Below are positions 8,673 through 17,923 of a stretch of 64,000 bases of DNA, piece after piece. Source of the DNA: Streptomyces sp. A1136 (lineage in GTDB: Bacteria > Actinomycetota > Actinomycetes > Streptomycetales > Streptomycetaceae); NCBI RefSeq assembly GCF_004795055.1, contig NZ_SSBJ01000020.1, positions 1 through 64,000 on the forward strand, written 5' to 3'. Made by a program: the position numbers and the translations under genes. Each line of letters starts with the position of its first letter. Position 1 is the first letter of the stretch. The notes below the pieces were generated by a model that was given only the letters and a program-made list of their open reading frames with translations, was not told the DNA's origin and did not search any database.

Positions 8673-8933
8673 ATGACCGACGAAGCACCGGAAGCCGCCG
8701 CGGACGCCCCCGAGACCCCCGCCGAGCCCGCCGGGCCCGCGCCGCTGGGCGTCGCGCGCACCGCCACCGGCCACGCCGGGGTGGACGGTCTCCTGGAGCG
8801 GCTGGCGGCCGTCGACCACCTCACGGCGGACGGACACGTCGAGGTGTACGAGGATGTGCACAGGGGGTTGCGCGACGCGCTGAACGCGCTGGACGCACCG
8901 CCCGTCCCCGGACCGTACGAAAACAGGAGCTGA
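8673..8933 (+). CDS. Conserved small protein upstream of tlyA
   Basis: An 86-residue acidic protein: a Pro/Ala/Glu-rich N-terminal third, then a compact part (GVDGLLERLAAVDHLTADGHVEVYEDVHRGL in outline) that looks like a short helical domain. I recognise no characterised family. A small protein at this place before tlyA is common in Streptomyces, which suggests the two are one operon; the gap to tlyA is 7 nt. The start is likely leaderless. Confidence 0.7.
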   Translation: MTDEAPEAAADAPETPAEPAGPAPLGVARTATGHAGVDGLLERLAAVDHLTADGHVEVYEDVHRGLRDALNALDAPPVPGPYENRS

Positions 8934-8940
8934 ACCGAAC

Positions 8941-9756
8941 GTGGCAGGAGTGGCACGCCGCCGCCTGGACGCCGAACTGGTACGCCGCAGCATGGCCCGC
9001 TCGCGGGAGCACGCGGCCCAGCTGATCGCCGCGGGCCGGGTGACCGTGGGCGGCACCACCGCCACCAAGGCGGCCACCCAGGTCGAGACCAGCGCGGCCC
9101 TCGTCGTCCTCAAGGACGACAGCGACCCCGACTACGTCTCCCGGGGCGGCCACAAACTGGCGGGCGCGCTCACGGCCTTCCGGCCGCGGGGCCTCGTCGT
9201 CGAAGGCCGCAGGGCCCTGGACGCCGGCGCCTCCACCGGCGGGTTCACCGACGTGCTGCTGCGCGCCGGGGTCGCCCACGTCATGGCCGTGGACGTCGGC
9301 TACGGGCAGCTCGCCTGGTCCCTGCAGAGCGACGACCGCGTCACCGTCAAGGACCGCACCAACGTCCGCGAGCTGACCGTCGAGCTGCTCGACGGAGTAC
9401 CGGTGGACCTCGTCGTCGGCGACCTTTCCTTCATCTCCATCGGCCTGGTGCTGCCCGCGCTCGTCCGGTGCTGCGCGCCGGGCGCGGACCTGGTGCTGAT
9501 GGTCAAGCCGCAGTTCGAGGTCGGCAAGGACCGGCTGGGCAGCGGCGGGGTGGTGCGCAGCCCCGAGCTGCGCGCCCAGGCCGTACGGGACGTCGCGGCG
9601 CAGGCTTGGAAACTCGGGCTGGGGGTGCTCGGGGTGACCGCGAGCCCGCTGCCCGGGCCGTCGGGCAACGTCGAGTACTTTCTGTGGCTGCGGGCGGGGG
9701 CACCGGCACTCGACCCGGGGGATGTCGATCGTGCAGTGGCGGAGGGGCCGCAGTGA
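8941..9756 (+). CDS. tlyA: TlyA family rRNA (cytidine-2'-O)-methyltransferase
   Basis: The 271-residue protein has an N-terminal S4 RNA-binding domain (about 4-65: RLDAELVRRSMARSREHAAQLI) and an FtsJ-like methyltransferase domain. SRGGHKL, the SAM loop LDAGASTGGFTD, GDLSFIS, MVKPQFE and the late GNVEYFLWLR supply the K-D-K-E catalytic tetrad. TlyA methylates 16S and 23S rRNA cytidines and, in mycobacteria, is needed for capreomycin binding. The GTG start follows closely on the small upstream gene. The stop overlaps the NAD kinase start (GTGA). Confidence 0.93.
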   Translation: MAGVARRRLDAELVRRSMARSREHAAQLIAAGRVTVGGTTATKAATQVETSAALVVLKDDSDPDYVSRGGHKLAGALTAFRPRGLVVEGRRALDAGASTGGFTDVLLRAGVAHVMAVDVGYGQLAWSLQSDDRVTVKDRTNVRELTVELLDGVPVDLVVGDLSFISIGLVLPALVRCCAPGADLVLMVKPQFEVGKDRLGSGGVVRSPELRAQAVRDVAAQAWKLGLGVLGVTASPLPGPSGNVEYFLWLRAGAPALDPGDVDRAVAEGPQ

Positions 9757-10709
9757 CCGATACAGCGGGAACATCAGAAGCGGGAACGTCAGGAGCGGGC
9801 GCGGCCGGTGCGACGGCGGGGCGGACCGTCTTCCTCGTCGCGCACACCGGCCGGCCGGCCGCCATCCGCAGCGCCGAGCTCGTGGTGCAGGGGCTGCTGA
9901 AATCGGGGCTGGGGGTGCGGGTCCTCGCGGACGAGGCGGTGGACCTGCCGCTGCCGCCCGAGGTGGAGCTGGTGGCCGAGTGCACGCACGAGGCCCTGGA
10001 GGGCTGCGAGCTGCTCATCGTCCTGGGCGGTGACGGGACCCTGTTGCGCGGCGCCGAGTTCGCGCGCGGCTCGGGGGTGCCGATGCTGGGCGTCAACCTG
10101 GGCCGCGTGGGCTTCCTCGCCGAGGCCGAGCGGGACGACCTGGACAAGGTCGTGGACCGGGTGGTGACGCGCGCGTACGAGGTCGAGGAGCGGATGACCC
10201 TCGACGTGCTGGTGCGGACCAACGGCGACGTGGTCCACCGGGACTGGGCGCTGAACGAGGCCGCCGTCCAGAAGGTGTCCCCGGAGCGGATGCTGGAGGT
10301 GGTCCTGGAGGTCGACGGGCGCCCGGTGTCCGGGTTCGGCTGCGACGGGATCGTCTGCGCCACGCCGACCGGCTCCACGGCGTACGCCTTCTCGGCGGGC
10401 GGACCGGTGGTCTGGCCGGAGGTGGAGGCGTTGCTGATGGTGCCGATCAGCGCGCACGCGCTGTTCGCGAAACCGCTGGTGACCTCGCCGAACTCGGTGC
10501 TGGCGGTGGAGGTACAGACCGGGACCCCGCACGGGGTCCTGTGGTGTGACGGACGGCGCACGCTGGAGCTGCCGTCCGGCGCGCGGGTGGAGGTCCGGCG
10601 CGGGACGGTGCCCGTGCGGCTCGCCCGGCTGCACCACGCGTCCTTCACCGACCGGCTGGTGGCGAAGTTCGCCCTGCCCGTGTCGGGCTGGCGCGGAGCG
10701 CCGCATTAG
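9753..10709 (+). CDS. nadK: NAD kinase
   Basis: The 318-residue enzyme phosphorylates NAD to NADP. It shows GGDGTLLR (92-99), NLGRVGFL (115-122), the NEAAVQK segment and TPTGSTAY (204-211), all signature NAD kinase motifs. The GTG at 9753 overlaps the tlyA stop by 4 bp; the first 20 residues are a Gly/Ala/Thr-rich tail before the fold begins at TVFLVAHTGR. The tlyA-nadK-recN order is conserved in actinobacteria. Confidence 0.95.
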   Translation: MTDTAGTSEAGTSGAGAAGATAGRTVFLVAHTGRPAAIRSAELVVQGLLKSGLGVRVLADEAVDLPLPPEVELVAECTHEALEGCELLIVLGGDGTLLRGAEFARGSGVPMLGVNLGRVGFLAEAERDDLDKVVDRVVTRAYEVEERMTLDVLVRTNGDVVHRDWALNEAAVQKVSPERMLEVVLEVDGRPVSGFGCDGIVCATPTGSTAYAFSAGGPVVWPEVEALLMVPISAHALFAKPLVTSPNSVLAVEVQTGTPHGVLWCDGRRTLELPSGARVEVRRGTVPVRLARLHHASFTDRLVAKFALPVSGWRGAPH

Positions 10710-10757
10710 TGCGCTATTAGCACATCCGTTCGGGAAACTCTCGAAGGGTGAGGTCAC

Positions 10758-12521
10758 ATGGCACCGCTGAAACCTCGGTATCGTCGTCCCGTGCTTGAGG
10801 AGATGCGGATACGGTCGCTCGGGGTCATCGACGACGCGGTGGTCGAGCTGTCGCCCGGTTTCACCGCGGTGACCGGTGAGACCGGCGCGGGCAAGACGAT
10901 GGTCGTCACCAGCCTCGGGCTGCTGCTCGGCGGTCGCGCCGACCCGGCCCTGGTGCGGATCGGGTCCAAGGCGGCGGTGGTCGAGGGCCGCGTCGTGCTG
11001 CCGCCGGGCGCCTCCGCCGCCCTGCGGGCCGAGGAGGCGGGGGCCGAACTCGACGACGGCGCCCTGTTGATCAGCCGGACGATCTCCGCCGAGGGACGTT
11101 CGCGCGCCCACGTCGGCGGCCGCTCCGTACCCGTCGGCCTGCTCGCCGAACTCGCCGACGACCTCGCCGCCGTCCACGGACAGACCGACCAGCAGGGGCT
11201 GCTGCGCCCGGCCCGGCAGCGCCAGGCGCTCGACCGGTACGCGGGGGACGCCGTCGCCGTCCCCCTGGAGAAGTACACCGGTGCCTACCGGCGGCTGCGC
11301 GCGGTCGCCGGCGAGTTGGAGGAGATCACCACCCGGGCCCGGGAACGTGCCCAGGAGGCCGACCTGCTGCGGTTCGGGCTGGACGAGATCGCCGCCGTCG
11401 AACCCCTGCCCGGCGAGGACGCCGAACTGGCGGCGGAGGCGGAGCGGCTCGGCCACGCCGAATCCCTCGCCTCGGCGGCGCAGGCCGCGCACGCCGCCCT
11501 CGCGGGCAACCCCGAGGACCCGGAGGGCATCGACGCCAACACGCTGGTCGCGGGCGCGCACCGGGCGCTGGAGTCCGTACGCGCCCACGACCCGGCACTG
11601 GGCGCGCTCGCCGAACGCATCGGCGAGCTGGGCATCCTGCTGGCCGACGTGGCCGGGGAACTCGCCGGGTACGCCGACGACCTCGACGCCGACCCGCTGC
11701 GGCTGGCCGCGGTGGAGGAGCGCCGCGCGGCCCTCACCCAGCTCACCCGCAAGTACGGGGAATCCGTCGACTCCGTCCTCCAGTGGTCGCAGCAGAGCTC
11801 CGCACGGCTGCTGGAACTGGACGGCGACGACGAGCGGATCGCGGAGCTGACCGCCGAGCGGGACGGTCTGCGGACCGAACTCTCCCAACTGGCGCAGGCG
11901 TTGACCGACGCCCGGGTGGAGGCGGCCTCCCGGTTCGCCTCCGACGTCACCGCCGAGCTCGCCTCGCTGGCGATGCCGCACGCCCGGGTCACCTTCGACA
12001 TCCGCCAGACCGAGGACCCCGAGGGCGTCGAGGTCGACGGCCGGCCGGTCGCGTACGGCCCCGCCGGCGCGGACGAGGTGGAGCTGCTGCTGGCCCCGCA
12101 CCCGGGCGCGCAGCCCAGGCCGATCGCCAAGGGCGCCTCGGGCGGTGAGCTGTCGCGGGTGATGCTGGCGGTGGAGGTCGTCTTCGCCGGTTCCGACCCC
12201 GTGCCCACGTACCTCTTCGACGAGGTCGACGCGGGCGTCGGCGGCAAGGCGGCCGTGGAGGTCGGGCGGCGGCTGGCCAAACTGGCCCGCACGGCCCAGG
12301 TCGTCGTCGTCACCCACCTGCCGCAGGTGGCCGCCTTCGCCGACCGGCAACTGCTGGTGGAGAAGACCGTCGACGGATCGGTGACGCGCAGTGGGGTCAC
12401 CGTGCTGGAGGGCGAGGACCGTATCCGTGAACTGTCGCGGATGCTCGCCGGCCAGGAGGACTCCGAGACGGCGCGCGCGCACGCCGAGGAACTGCTGGAG
12501 GCGGCCCGCGCGGACGGCTAG
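10758..12521 (+). CDS. recN: DNA repair protein RecN
   Basis: The 587-residue SMC-like ATPase has Walker A GETGAGKT (40-47), a central coiled-coil region (about 170-390) and, near the C-terminus, the ABC signature ASGGELSRVMLAVEVVF and Walker B TYLFDEVDAGVGG. It acts in recombinational repair of double-strand breaks. The ATG at 10758 has GAGG close upstream and GAAGGG a little further; a GTG at 10791 (VLEEMRIRSLGV) would give the more usual N-terminus but lacks an upstream Shine-Dalgarno. The start is therefore uncertain by 11 residues. Confidence 0.94.
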   Translation: MAPLKPRYRRPVLEEMRIRSLGVIDDAVVELSPGFTAVTGETGAGKTMVVTSLGLLLGGRADPALVRIGSKAAVVEGRVVLPPGASAALRAEEAGAELDDGALLISRTISAEGRSRAHVGGRSVPVGLLAELADDLAAVHGQTDQQGLLRPARQRQALDRYAGDAVAVPLEKYTGAYRRLRAVAGELEEITTRARERAQEADLLRFGLDEIAAVEPLPGEDAELAAEAERLGHAESLASAAQAAHAALAGNPEDPEGIDANTLVAGAHRALESVRAHDPALGALAERIGELGILLADVAGELAGYADDLDADPLRLAAVEERRAALTQLTRKYGESVDSVLQWSQQSSARLLELDGDDERIAELTAERDGLRTELSQLAQALTDARVEAASRFASDVTAELASLAMPHARVTFDIRQTEDPEGVEVDGRPVAYGPAGADEVELLLAPHPGAQPRPIAKGASGGELSRVMLAVEVVFAGSDPVPTYLFDEVDAGVGGKAAVEVGRRLAKLARTAQVVVVTHLPQVAAFADRQLLVEKTVDGSVTRSGVTVLEGEDRIRELSRMLAGQEDSETARAHAEELLEAARADG

Positions 12522-12748
12522 GGTCGCGCGGTCGGTCAGGGCCCGGGCGGACGACTTTGGCCCGCGCGGCCGGCCGGGGTCCGCCGCGCGGGGGGTCCGG
12601 CCGGGTGCGGGGGTAGCCCGTGTGGGTGAGGCCGGCGGGCGTCCGGCGGTACCTACGGCGGAATCCGCACCCGTATGGTCCCGGAACGCGCGTGCGGACT
12701 GGCATTCTGGGCGACGTCTCTGACTCCCTCACCCTGGAGCTTCGGCCC

Positions 12749-13876
12749 GTGAGCAGCTCCCCGGTTTCGCCACCCGCCCCCGCGCAGCCGTACGGGCGGG
12801 AACCGCTGCGTACCGTCCATGTCCTCGGCGGCGTGGGTCCCGGGAGCTGTGCCCATGTGCGCTCCCTCGCGACGGGGCTCGCCGCCCGAGGCGTGCGGGT
12901 CACGGTCTGCGCGCCCGTCGAGGCGGAGGGGGCGTACGACTTCACGGGCGCCGGCGCCGACTTCACGCCCGACGCGGCCACCGCCCTGCGGGCCGCCTGC
13001 GCGGGGGCCGACCTGGTGCACGCGCACGGGGTGCGGGCCGGGATGCGGGCCGCGCTGGCGCTGCGCGGGGACCGGCGCGCGCGAGGCGTACCGCTGGTGG
13101 TGACCTGGCACGGCGGCGCCCCCGAAGTGGAGGGCGCGCTCGGTCGGGTGGGCCGGTTGCTGGAACGGCACGTGGCGCGGGCGGCGTCGGTGGTGCTGGG
13201 CACCTCGTGGGACCAGGTCGATCTGGCGCGGCGGCGCGGGGCGCGGGACGCGCGGCTGGCGGCGGTGGCCGTTCCCGCGGCGGGGCCTGAACCGGCGCCG
13301 GAGCCCGAGAAGATCCGGGCGGAACTCGGCGTGGTGGAGCGCCCGTTACTGATCGCGGTCGGCAGCCTGGTGGCGCGGCGGGGGTACGGGCTGCTCCTGG
13401 AGGCGGCGCGGGAATGGCGGGCGCTGGACCCCGTACCGCTGCTGGTGATCGCGGGGGAGGGGCCGCTGCGGGCGGAGCTGTCCCGGCGCATCGAGGCGGA
13501 GGGCCTCCCGGTGCGGCTGCTGGGGCGGCGCCGGGACGCGGACCGGTTGCTGGCGGCGGCGGACGTGGCGGTGCTGCCGAGCCGGTGGGAGGGCCGGTCG
13601 CTACTGGCGCAGGAAGCCCTGCGGGCCGGGGTGGCGCTGGTTGCCACGCGGGTCGGGGGAGTACCGGAACTGGTCGGTGACGCGGCGGTGCTGGTGCCGT
13701 ACGGCGACGCGGAGGCGCTGGCGGGCGCGGTGACCGCGCTCCTCGCCGACCCGGAGCGCCGGACCCGCCTGGCCGAGGCGGGCCGGGCCCAGGCGGCGAC
13801 GTGGCCGTCGGAGGACGACACGGTGGCGCAGGTCCTGGCGGTGTACGACGAGTTGATGGACCGCCGGCGGACCTAG
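12749..13876 (+). CDS. Family 4-type glycosyltransferase with a TTA codon
   Basis: The 375-residue GT-B fold protein has an N-terminal TVHVLGGVGPGSCAHVRSLA, the HAHGVRAGMRAALA segment, and the C-terminal donor-binding SRWEGRSLLAQEALRAG followed by VGGVPELVG. It resembles retaining glycosyltransferases (GT4). The GTG at 12749 is chosen because GGAG lies 9 nt upstream; the frame is open further 5'. Codon 200 (13346-13348) is TTA, the only in-frame TTA I found in the window, so translation should need the bldA tRNA. The acceptor is unknown. Confidence 0.82.
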   Translation: MSSSPVSPPAPAQPYGREPLRTVHVLGGVGPGSCAHVRSLATGLAARGVRVTVCAPVEAEGAYDFTGAGADFTPDAATALRAACAGADLVHAHGVRAGMRAALALRGDRRARGVPLVVTWHGGAPEVEGALGRVGRLLERHVARAASVVLGTSWDQVDLARRRGARDARLAAVAVPAAGPEPAPEPEKIRAELGVVERPLLIAVGSLVARRGYGLLLEAAREWRALDPVPLLVIAGEGPLRAELSRRIEAEGLPVRLLGRRRDADRLLAAADVAVLPSRWEGRSLLAQEALRAGVALVATRVGGVPELVGDAAVLVPYGDAEALAGAVTALLADPERRTRLAEAGRAQAATWPSEDDTVAQVLAVYDELMDRRRT

Positions 13877-14403
13877 CGGTCCGAAGCAGGGCCCGGCGGG
13901 GCCGTCTCCGACCCCCTTCCGCCGGTCTTCCGCCGGACTCCGTCCGGGCGCCCCGGCTCCGCCCCGGACCCTCGCCTCGAACGCCGGCGAGGCTGAAACG
14001 GCGGCCGCGCCGGCCGTGATGCCTTCGGCCGCCGACTCACGGGTGCCCCGCCGGGCCGGCGGTGCGCGAGGCGTGCTGCCGTCACCCGACGCATGGCAGG
14101 GTCGCCGGTCGGCGACCTGCGGTGGGGTGGGCGCCGGACCCGCGCCTCTGACGCCGGCCCGGCGGGTCTTTCGGGCCCAGCCGGGTCGTGCGGCTCGCGG
14201 TTGTGGCGCGGTTCGCGCATGGCGGCCTCGCCGGCATTCGAGGCGCGGAGCCGGGGCGGAGCACCAGGACGACGGCGTGCCCGCCCGACCGTCCCGCGCC
14301 CCGGCCTCCGCCGGGCGGCGTGACGGGTGCGTCGAGGAGGGATGGCCCGCCGGGGCCGGGCGGTGTGCGGGGGCTTTGTAGAAGTGGCCCGGGGGGCGGG
14401 GGC
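13877..14403. other. Intergenic region with inverted copies of a Streptomyces-type repeat
   Basis: I see no gene in these 527 bases, which separate the glycosyltransferase from the convergent PucR gene. CGCCTCGAACGCCGGCGAG at 13973-13991 recurs as its reverse complement at 14227-14245 with one mismatch. Flanking CCGGCTCCGCCCCGG-type sequence is also shared in inverse orientation. CGCCTCRAACGCCGGCGAGGCT-like elements are common between genes in Streptomyces genomes. Long GC-rich pairing may also serve as a terminator. Confidence 0.65.
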
Positions 14404-16026
14404 TCAGGAAGGGTTCACGTGGCGGCGGGCGCGGAGGGCCAGGCTCAGCGAGAGGACCGTCTCGGGGTCGTCCAGGTCCGTGCCCAGCAGCTCCGAGATG
14501 CGCGCCAGCCGGTTGTACAGGGTCTGGCGGTTCAGGTGGAGCTCGCGGGCCGTCTCCGCCTTGCGGCCCGCGTGGGCCAGGTACGTCTCCAACGTCGGCA
14601 GCAGCGGCGGCCGCGACGCCGCGTCGTGCACCCGCAGCGCCCCGATCGCGCGGTCCACGAACGCCGCCAGGTCGGGGTGTTCCCGCAGCCGCCACAGCAG
14701 CAGGTCGATGTCCAGACGGCGCGCGTCGTACCAGGGCCGGGCCGGCAGGCCGTGGGCGGCCGTCGCCGTCTCCGCCGCGTGGCGCAGACCCGCCGACGCC
14801 GCCGCCCAACTGCCGGACACGCCGACGACCACCGCCGGCGGCGCCCCCGCCCGGACCAGGCCCGCGCGTTCCACCCCGGCCCGCAGCGCGGCCGCCACCC
14901 GGTCCGCCACCGCCGTGCGCTCCGACTCCGCCCGCAGGGACACCAACAGCGGGACCCGGCCCTCCACCGGCCGCACTCCCAGCAGCACCGGCACGCCGAC
15001 CGCGGACAGTTCCTCCAGCACCGCCCGGGCCAGCACCGCCCAGTTCCCCGAAGGCCCCAGCTCCGAGGACAGCCGCATGACCACCGGCAGAAGCGGCCCC
15101 GCCCCGGGCTTGAAGCCGAGGACACGGGCCTGGGCCGGCGCGTCCTCCGCGGAGATGCGCCCCTCGGCCAGGTCGGTCAGGAAGTCGCCCCGACCGCGCG
15201 CGGCCAGCTCGTCCTCCTGACGTGCCTGCATCAGTACCACCGCGAGCACGCCCGCCGTCCGCTCCGCCGCCATCCGGTGTACCGGCAGCAGCGGCGAGGA
15301 CACGCCCAGCAGGACGACCCGCGCCCGCACCGAGCCCGTGCCGGGGCCGCCCCCCGGGACGTCGACGACCACGGTGTTGGCGGAAGGTTCGGCCTCGCGC
15401 TGACCCCGCAGGCCCTCCCATACCTGGAGCGGGTCCGCGGCGGCGTCGCCGCCCGCCGGACCGGCCGCGTACAGCAACTGGCCGTCCGGGGTCTCCAGGA
15501 ACACCGGGTTCGCCGTGAAGTCGGCCAGGATGCGCAGCACCTGGGGGATTCCGCCACCGCCCAGCAGCGCCTCAGTACATCGCCGGTGGACCTCCTCGGC
15601 CCGCTGGAGCAGGGCGTAGTGGCCGTTGACGATCTCGGTGTGGACCTCCTCCGTCACCGTGACGAAGGGGACCTCCCGGTGCAACTGGACGAGCGGCAGA
15701 CCGGCGGCGCGGGCGGTCTCCACGATCGTGGCGGGCAGCCTGGTGAACCGCGGCCCCAGCTCGACGACGAGCGCGGCGATCCCCCGGTCCGCGAGGCGCC
15801 GTACGAAGGCCCGCTGCTCGGCGGGCCGGGTGCCCAGGCCCAGTCCGGTGGTCAGCAGCAGTTCCCCGCCCTTGAGCAGGGACGCGATGTTGGGGACCTC
15901 GCCCGCGTGCACCCAGCGCACGGTGCGGCCCAGGCGGTCGGCGCAGGCCACGACCTCCGGCAGTCCGCTGCGCAGTCCCGGCAGTTCCAGCGCCCGCTGA
16001 ACAGTGATGCCGCCCTGATTGTCCAT
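14404..16026 (-). CDS. PucR family transcriptional regulator
   Basis: The 540-residue protein has an N-terminal PucR domain (ITVQRALELPGLRSG; WVHAGEVPNIASLLKGGELLLTTG in outline), a GGDEF-like central part, and the C-terminal PucR helix-turn-helix ETARELHLNRQTLYNRLARI. Family members usually activate purine, amine or amino-acid catabolism genes. It is divergent from an APC permease and an amine oxidase, which are its likely targets. I chose MDNQGG (ATG at 16026); an in-frame ATG at 16122 would add 32 non-conserved residues. Neither has a clear Shine-Dalgarno. Confidence 0.88.
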   Translation of the reverse strand: MDNQGGITVQRALELPGLRSGLPEVVACADRLGRTVRWVHAGEVPNIASLLKGGELLLTTGLGLGTRPAEQRAFVRRLADRGIAALVVELGPRFTRLPATIVETARAAGLPLVQLHREVPFVTVTEEVHTEIVNGHYALLQRAEEVHRRCTEALLGGGGIPQVLRILADFTANPVFLETPDGQLLYAAGPAGGDAAADPLQVWEGLRGQREAEPSANTVVVDVPGGGPGTGSVRARVVLLGVSSPLLPVHRMAAERTAGVLAVVLMQARQEDELAARGRGDFLTDLAEGRISAEDAPAQARVLGFKPGAGPLLPVVMRLSSELGPSGNWAVLARAVLEELSAVGVPVLLGVRPVEGRVPLLVSLRAESERTAVADRVAAALRAGVERAGLVRAGAPPAVVVGVSGSWAAASAGLRHAAETATAAHGLPARPWYDARRLDIDLLLWRLREHPDLAAFVDRAIGALRVHDAASRPPLLPTLETYLAHAGRKAETARELHLNRQTLYNRLARISELLGTDLDDPETVLSLSLALRARRHVNPS

Positions 16027-16209
16027 ATCGCGGGACGGTACCGCCCGGCGTGTTCCCCGCACATCACCGGGCGGTTTCGAAGCCCGATCTGTCCACTTCC
16101 GGCCCGACAACTCGTATGACACGCAAGGAGATTATCGGACCGCTTGCCGATTGTGGTGTGCGTCACTCAGCGACAGAGTTGCGCCCCACCCGACAGGAAC
16201 GAGGACGGC

Positions 16210-17745
16210 ATGAGCACAGACGTCACCGGAACCCCGCCCACGGCGACCGGAGCCCCCCAGGTCCAGCGGCTCAAGGCCAATTCCGTCGGCCTGGTCGGGG
16301 TGGTCTTCATGGCCGTCGCCACCGCCGCGCCGATCACCGCGATGACCGGCAACCTGCCCATCGCGGTCGGCTTCGGCAACGGTACGGGCGCCCCCGCCGG
16401 CTACCTCTTCGCGACCGCCGTGCTCACCGTCTTCGCCGTCGGGTACGTGGCCATGGCCAAGCGGATCACCGCCGCCGGCGCCTTCTACGGGTACATCTCG
16501 CACGGCCTCGGCCGGATCGCCGGCATGGCCTCCGGCATGCTCGCCGTCCTCGCCTACATCGTCTTCGAGGCCTCGATCGTCGGCGTGTTCTCGTACTTCG
16601 CCAAGACCACGGTCCACAGCCGGCTCGGCGTGGACCTGCCCTGGATCGTCTACGCCGCGGCCATGCTCGCGGTCACCGCCGTCCTCGCCCACTTCGACAT
16701 CAACCTGACCGCCAAGGCCCTCGGGGTGATGCTGGTCGCGGAGATCGCCGTGCTGTTCGCGGTCGCCACCGCCGTCCTGATCGCGGGCGGCGGCCCCGAC
16801 GGCATCCCCGTCGAGCCGGTCGACCCGAAGAACGCCTTCACCGGCACCTCCGCGGGACTGGGCCTCTTCTTCGCCTTCTGGTCCTGGGTCGGCTTCGAGT
16901 CCACCGCGATGTACGGGGAGGAGTCCCGCGACCCGAAGCGGGTGATCCCCAAGGCGACCCTGATCTCCGTCGTCGGCGTCGGCCTCTTCTACATCTACGT
17001 CTCCTGGATGACCATCGCCGGCAACGGCCTGGCCAAGTCGGTGGAACTCTCGGCCTCCGCGAACCCGCTCGACCTGTTCTTCGCGCCCACCGAGACCTTC
17101 ATCGGCGGCTGGGCCGTGGACGCCTTCCAATGGCTGCTGCTCACCGGATCGTTCGCCTGCGGCATGGCCTTCCACCAGTGCGCCGCCCGCTACCTGTACG
17201 CCATCGGCCGCGAGGGCTTCCTGCACCCCGCGCTCGGCCGCACCCACGTCAAGCACGGCTCGCCCCACATCTCCTCGGTCGTGCAGACCGCCATCGCCAC
17301 CGCCCTGGTCGCGCTGTTCTGGCTCACCGGCCAGGACCCGTACATCCACCTCTACACGCTGCTCGCGATCCTCGGCACGATGGCGATCCTCATCGTCCAG
17401 ACCCTGTGCTCCTTCGCGGTGATCGGCTACTTCCGCAAGAACCACCCCGAGGACCGGCACTGGTTCAAGACGTTCACGGCCCCGCTGACCGGCGGAATCG
17501 CCATGGCCGGCGTGGTCGTCCTGCTGGTGGTCAACATGGAGACCGCCGCCGGGCTCGCCGCCGGTTCGTTCTTCTTCACGTTGATCCCCTGGATCGTCGG
17601 TGTCGTCTTCTTCGGCGGCCTGGGCCTGGGCCTGTGGCTGAAGTTCAGGGCCCCCGAGCGTTACGAGATCATCGGCCGCGTCGTGCTGGAGGATTCCGCC
17701 GAACGCGCGGAAGAGCCCGCCCCGGCCACGACGCCGGTGCGCTGA
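16210..17745 (+). CDS. APC superfamily amino acid/amine permease
   Basis: The 511-residue polytopic membrane protein has about 12 hydrophobic helices. The first carries the APC mark SVGLVGVVFMAVATAAPITA (about residues 25-44), and a central WVGFESTAMYGEESRDPKR motif is typical of the family. The ATG at 16210 has GAGG about 6 nt upstream; the frame is open to 16144. The gene sits between a PucR regulator and an amine oxidase, which suggests uptake of an amine or amino acid for catabolism. Substrate is inferred only. Confidence 0.9.
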   Translation: MSTDVTGTPPTATGAPQVQRLKANSVGLVGVVFMAVATAAPITAMTGNLPIAVGFGNGTGAPAGYLFATAVLTVFAVGYVAMAKRITAAGAFYGYISHGLGRIAGMASGMLAVLAYIVFEASIVGVFSYFAKTTVHSRLGVDLPWIVYAAAMLAVTAVLAHFDINLTAKALGVMLVAEIAVLFAVATAVLIAGGGPDGIPVEPVDPKNAFTGTSAGLGLFFAFWSWVGFESTAMYGEESRDPKRVIPKATLISVVGVGLFYIYVSWMTIAGNGLAKSVELSASANPLDLFFAPTETFIGGWAVDAFQWLLLTGSFACGMAFHQCAARYLYAIGREGFLHPALGRTHVKHGSPHISSVVQTAIATALVALFWLTGQDPYIHLYTLLAILGTMAILIVQTLCSFAVIGYFRKNHPEDRHWFKTFTAPLTGGIAMAGVVVLLVVNMETAAGLAAGSFFFTLIPWIVGVVFFGGLGLGLWLKFRAPERYEIIGRVVLEDSAERAEEPAPATTPVR

Positions 17746-17923
17746 CGGACAGCCCCGCCCGGCGTCCCAGGGCCGGCCCGGGGCCGTCCCAGGGCCGGTC
17801 CCGGGGCCGTCCCCGAGGCACAGTCCCCGGAACTCCGTCGCACGTCCCGCCGCCGGCGCCCCCGTCGGCAGCACCCCATCGGCAGTACCCCCGTCTGCGT
17901 CGCCCCCCGACAGGAGCCCCGCC

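Noticed and set aside
9789..12482. 897-codon minus-strand frame over nadK and recN
   Set aside because: It spans two well-recognised genes on the opposite strand and has no start signal or domain; it is a composition artefact.
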